From assembly GCA_021815005.1 (NCBI GenBank), contig JAKAHL010000133.1, positions 1-6,129 of the forward strand: 6,129 nucleotides of DNA, read 5' to 3'. The notes below the pieces were generated by a model that worked only from the letters and a program-made list of their open reading frames with translations, was not told the origin of the DNA and did not search any database. A program made the position numbers and the translations under genes. Source of the stretch: Chloroflexota bacterium (lineage in GTDB: Bacteria > Chloroflexota > Limnocylindria > Limnocylindrales > CSP1-4). Shown piece after piece: positions 5,589 through 6,129 of this stretch. How positions within the stretch are numbered: position 1 is the first letter of the stretch; every line of letters starts with the position of its first letter.

Positions 5589-6129
5589 GCTTCGGGATCG
5601 CCACGCGGCCGCTGGCCGGGCTGGCCGGGCAGACGCTGAACGACGCCGCGGCGCGGGTCCTGCTGCGCGCGGCCACCCGCATCCGCGTGGGCCGCCTCAC
5701 CGTGGTCACCCCGGACGGCCGGCGGCGCGCCTTCGGCGATGCCGCCTCCGACCGCACCGCGGAGATCCGCGTCCATGACTGGGCCGCCGCGCGGCGCCTG
5801 CTGCTCCACGGCGAGACCGGCGCCGGCGACGCGTACATGGACGGCCAGTGGTCGTCGCCGGACCTCGAGGCGCTGATCGAGCTGGCCGCGCTCAACCGCT
5901 CGGCGCTGGCGATGAACGGCGGCTGGTGGCGGCGGCCGTTCGAGGTGCCGCGCCGCCTCGCCCACCGTGCCCGGCGCAACACCAAGCCCAAGGCCCGTGA
6001 GAACATCGCCGCCCACTACGACCTGGGCAACGCGTTCTACCGGCTGTTCCTCGACGAGACGCTGACGTACTCGTGCGCCGTGTTCGAGACCCCGGACCAG
6101 GCGCTGGCCGACGCCCAGCGCGCCAAGTA
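5585..6129 (+). CDS. Cyclopropane-fatty-acid synthase-like SAM methyltransferase (3' end missing)
   Basis: The first 181 codons of a Cfa-family (COG2230) methyltransferase, cut off by the window end. The N-terminal domain shows GETGAGDAYMDGQWSSPDL (76-94), the family's GE..YM.G.W...DL motif. The catalytic domain begins with ENIAAHYDLGNAFYRLFLDE (139-158) and TYSCAVFE (161-168), the substrate-side signature of cyclopropane synthases and mycolic acid methyltransferases. The glycine-rich SAM-binding motif should follow just past the edge. These enzymes methylate the double bond of acyl chains in membrane phospholipids using S-adenosylmethionine. Given its neighbours, the product could be a methyl-branched or furan precursor rather than a plain cyclopropane, so I give no gene symbol. 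The GTG start overlaps the DUF1365 stop (GTGA), the third such overlap in the operon. A full-length gene would run roughly 250 more codons. Confidence 0.94.
   Translation, partial: MSFGIATRPLAGLAGQTLNDAAARVLLRAATRIRVGRLTVVTPDGRRRAFGDAASDRTAEIRVHDWAAARRLLLHGETGAGDAYMDGQWSSPDLEALIELAALNRSALAMNGGWWRRPFEVPRRLAHRARRNTKPKARENIAAHYDLGNAFYRLFLDETLTYSCAVFETPDQALADAQRAK

Noticed and set aside
4689..6016. Minus-strand frames opposite the DUF1365 and Cfa-like genes
   Set aside because: The plus-strand frames show all the family signatures; the antisense products are low complexity.

Overview
This is a very GC-rich window with dense coding, GC-rich third codon positions and long spurious antisense ORFs. 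It looks chromosomal and bacterial. Gene content (a mycobacterial/cyanobacterial-type transaldolase beside a Cfa/DUF1365/flavin-oxidase lipid cluster) would suit an actinobacterium or a high-GC Chloroflexota relative, but no marker in the window settles the phylum.

Layout. Positions 1-118 hold the last 38 codons of an unidentified plus-strand gene. It converges on a complete transaldolase gene on the minus strand (259-1341); a perfect 10-bp hairpin (211-234) lies between the two stops. Upstream of transaldolase is a gene-free, strongly repetitive stretch (1342-1930). It contains three repeat families: a 35-bp tandem repeat, a pair of 18-bp hairpin repeats 104 bp apart, and seven copies of GGCCGCGCGA mixed with GAAGATCGCG hairpins. 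A DHRS12-like short-chain dehydrogenase follows on the minus strand (1931-2908). A 102-bp divergent intergenic region (2909-3010) carries a CCGGAC-CC-GTCCGG inverted repeat. From it runs a plus-strand operon: an SRPBCC protein (3011-3469), a COG2907-type FAD oxidase (3466-4785), a DUF1365 protein (4782-5588) and a Cfa-family methyltransferase (5585 to beyond the window end). The four genes are joined by three successive 4-base overlaps (ATGA, ATGA, GTGA).

How the genes may work together. FAD oxidase, DUF1365 and Cfa-type methyltransferase form a widely conserved cluster, often with a short-chain dehydrogenase. In Rhodobacter sphaeroides, a related flavoprotein/methyltransferase pair has been linked to making methylated furan fatty acids from membrane unsaturated fatty acids (recalled, not checked). 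The inference is that the 1931-6129 block modifies membrane acyl chains. The SRPBCC protein may bind a lipid, and the divergent dehydrogenase may add or remove reducing equivalents. Transaldolase belongs to central sugar metabolism and looks unrelated.

The strongest items for a second look are the lipid cluster with its SRPBCC lead gene, the loss of the usual SDR asparagine in the DHRS12-like protein, and the layered repeats at 1390-1890, whose arms (CGGAC...GTCCGG) recur in the divergent promoter region.
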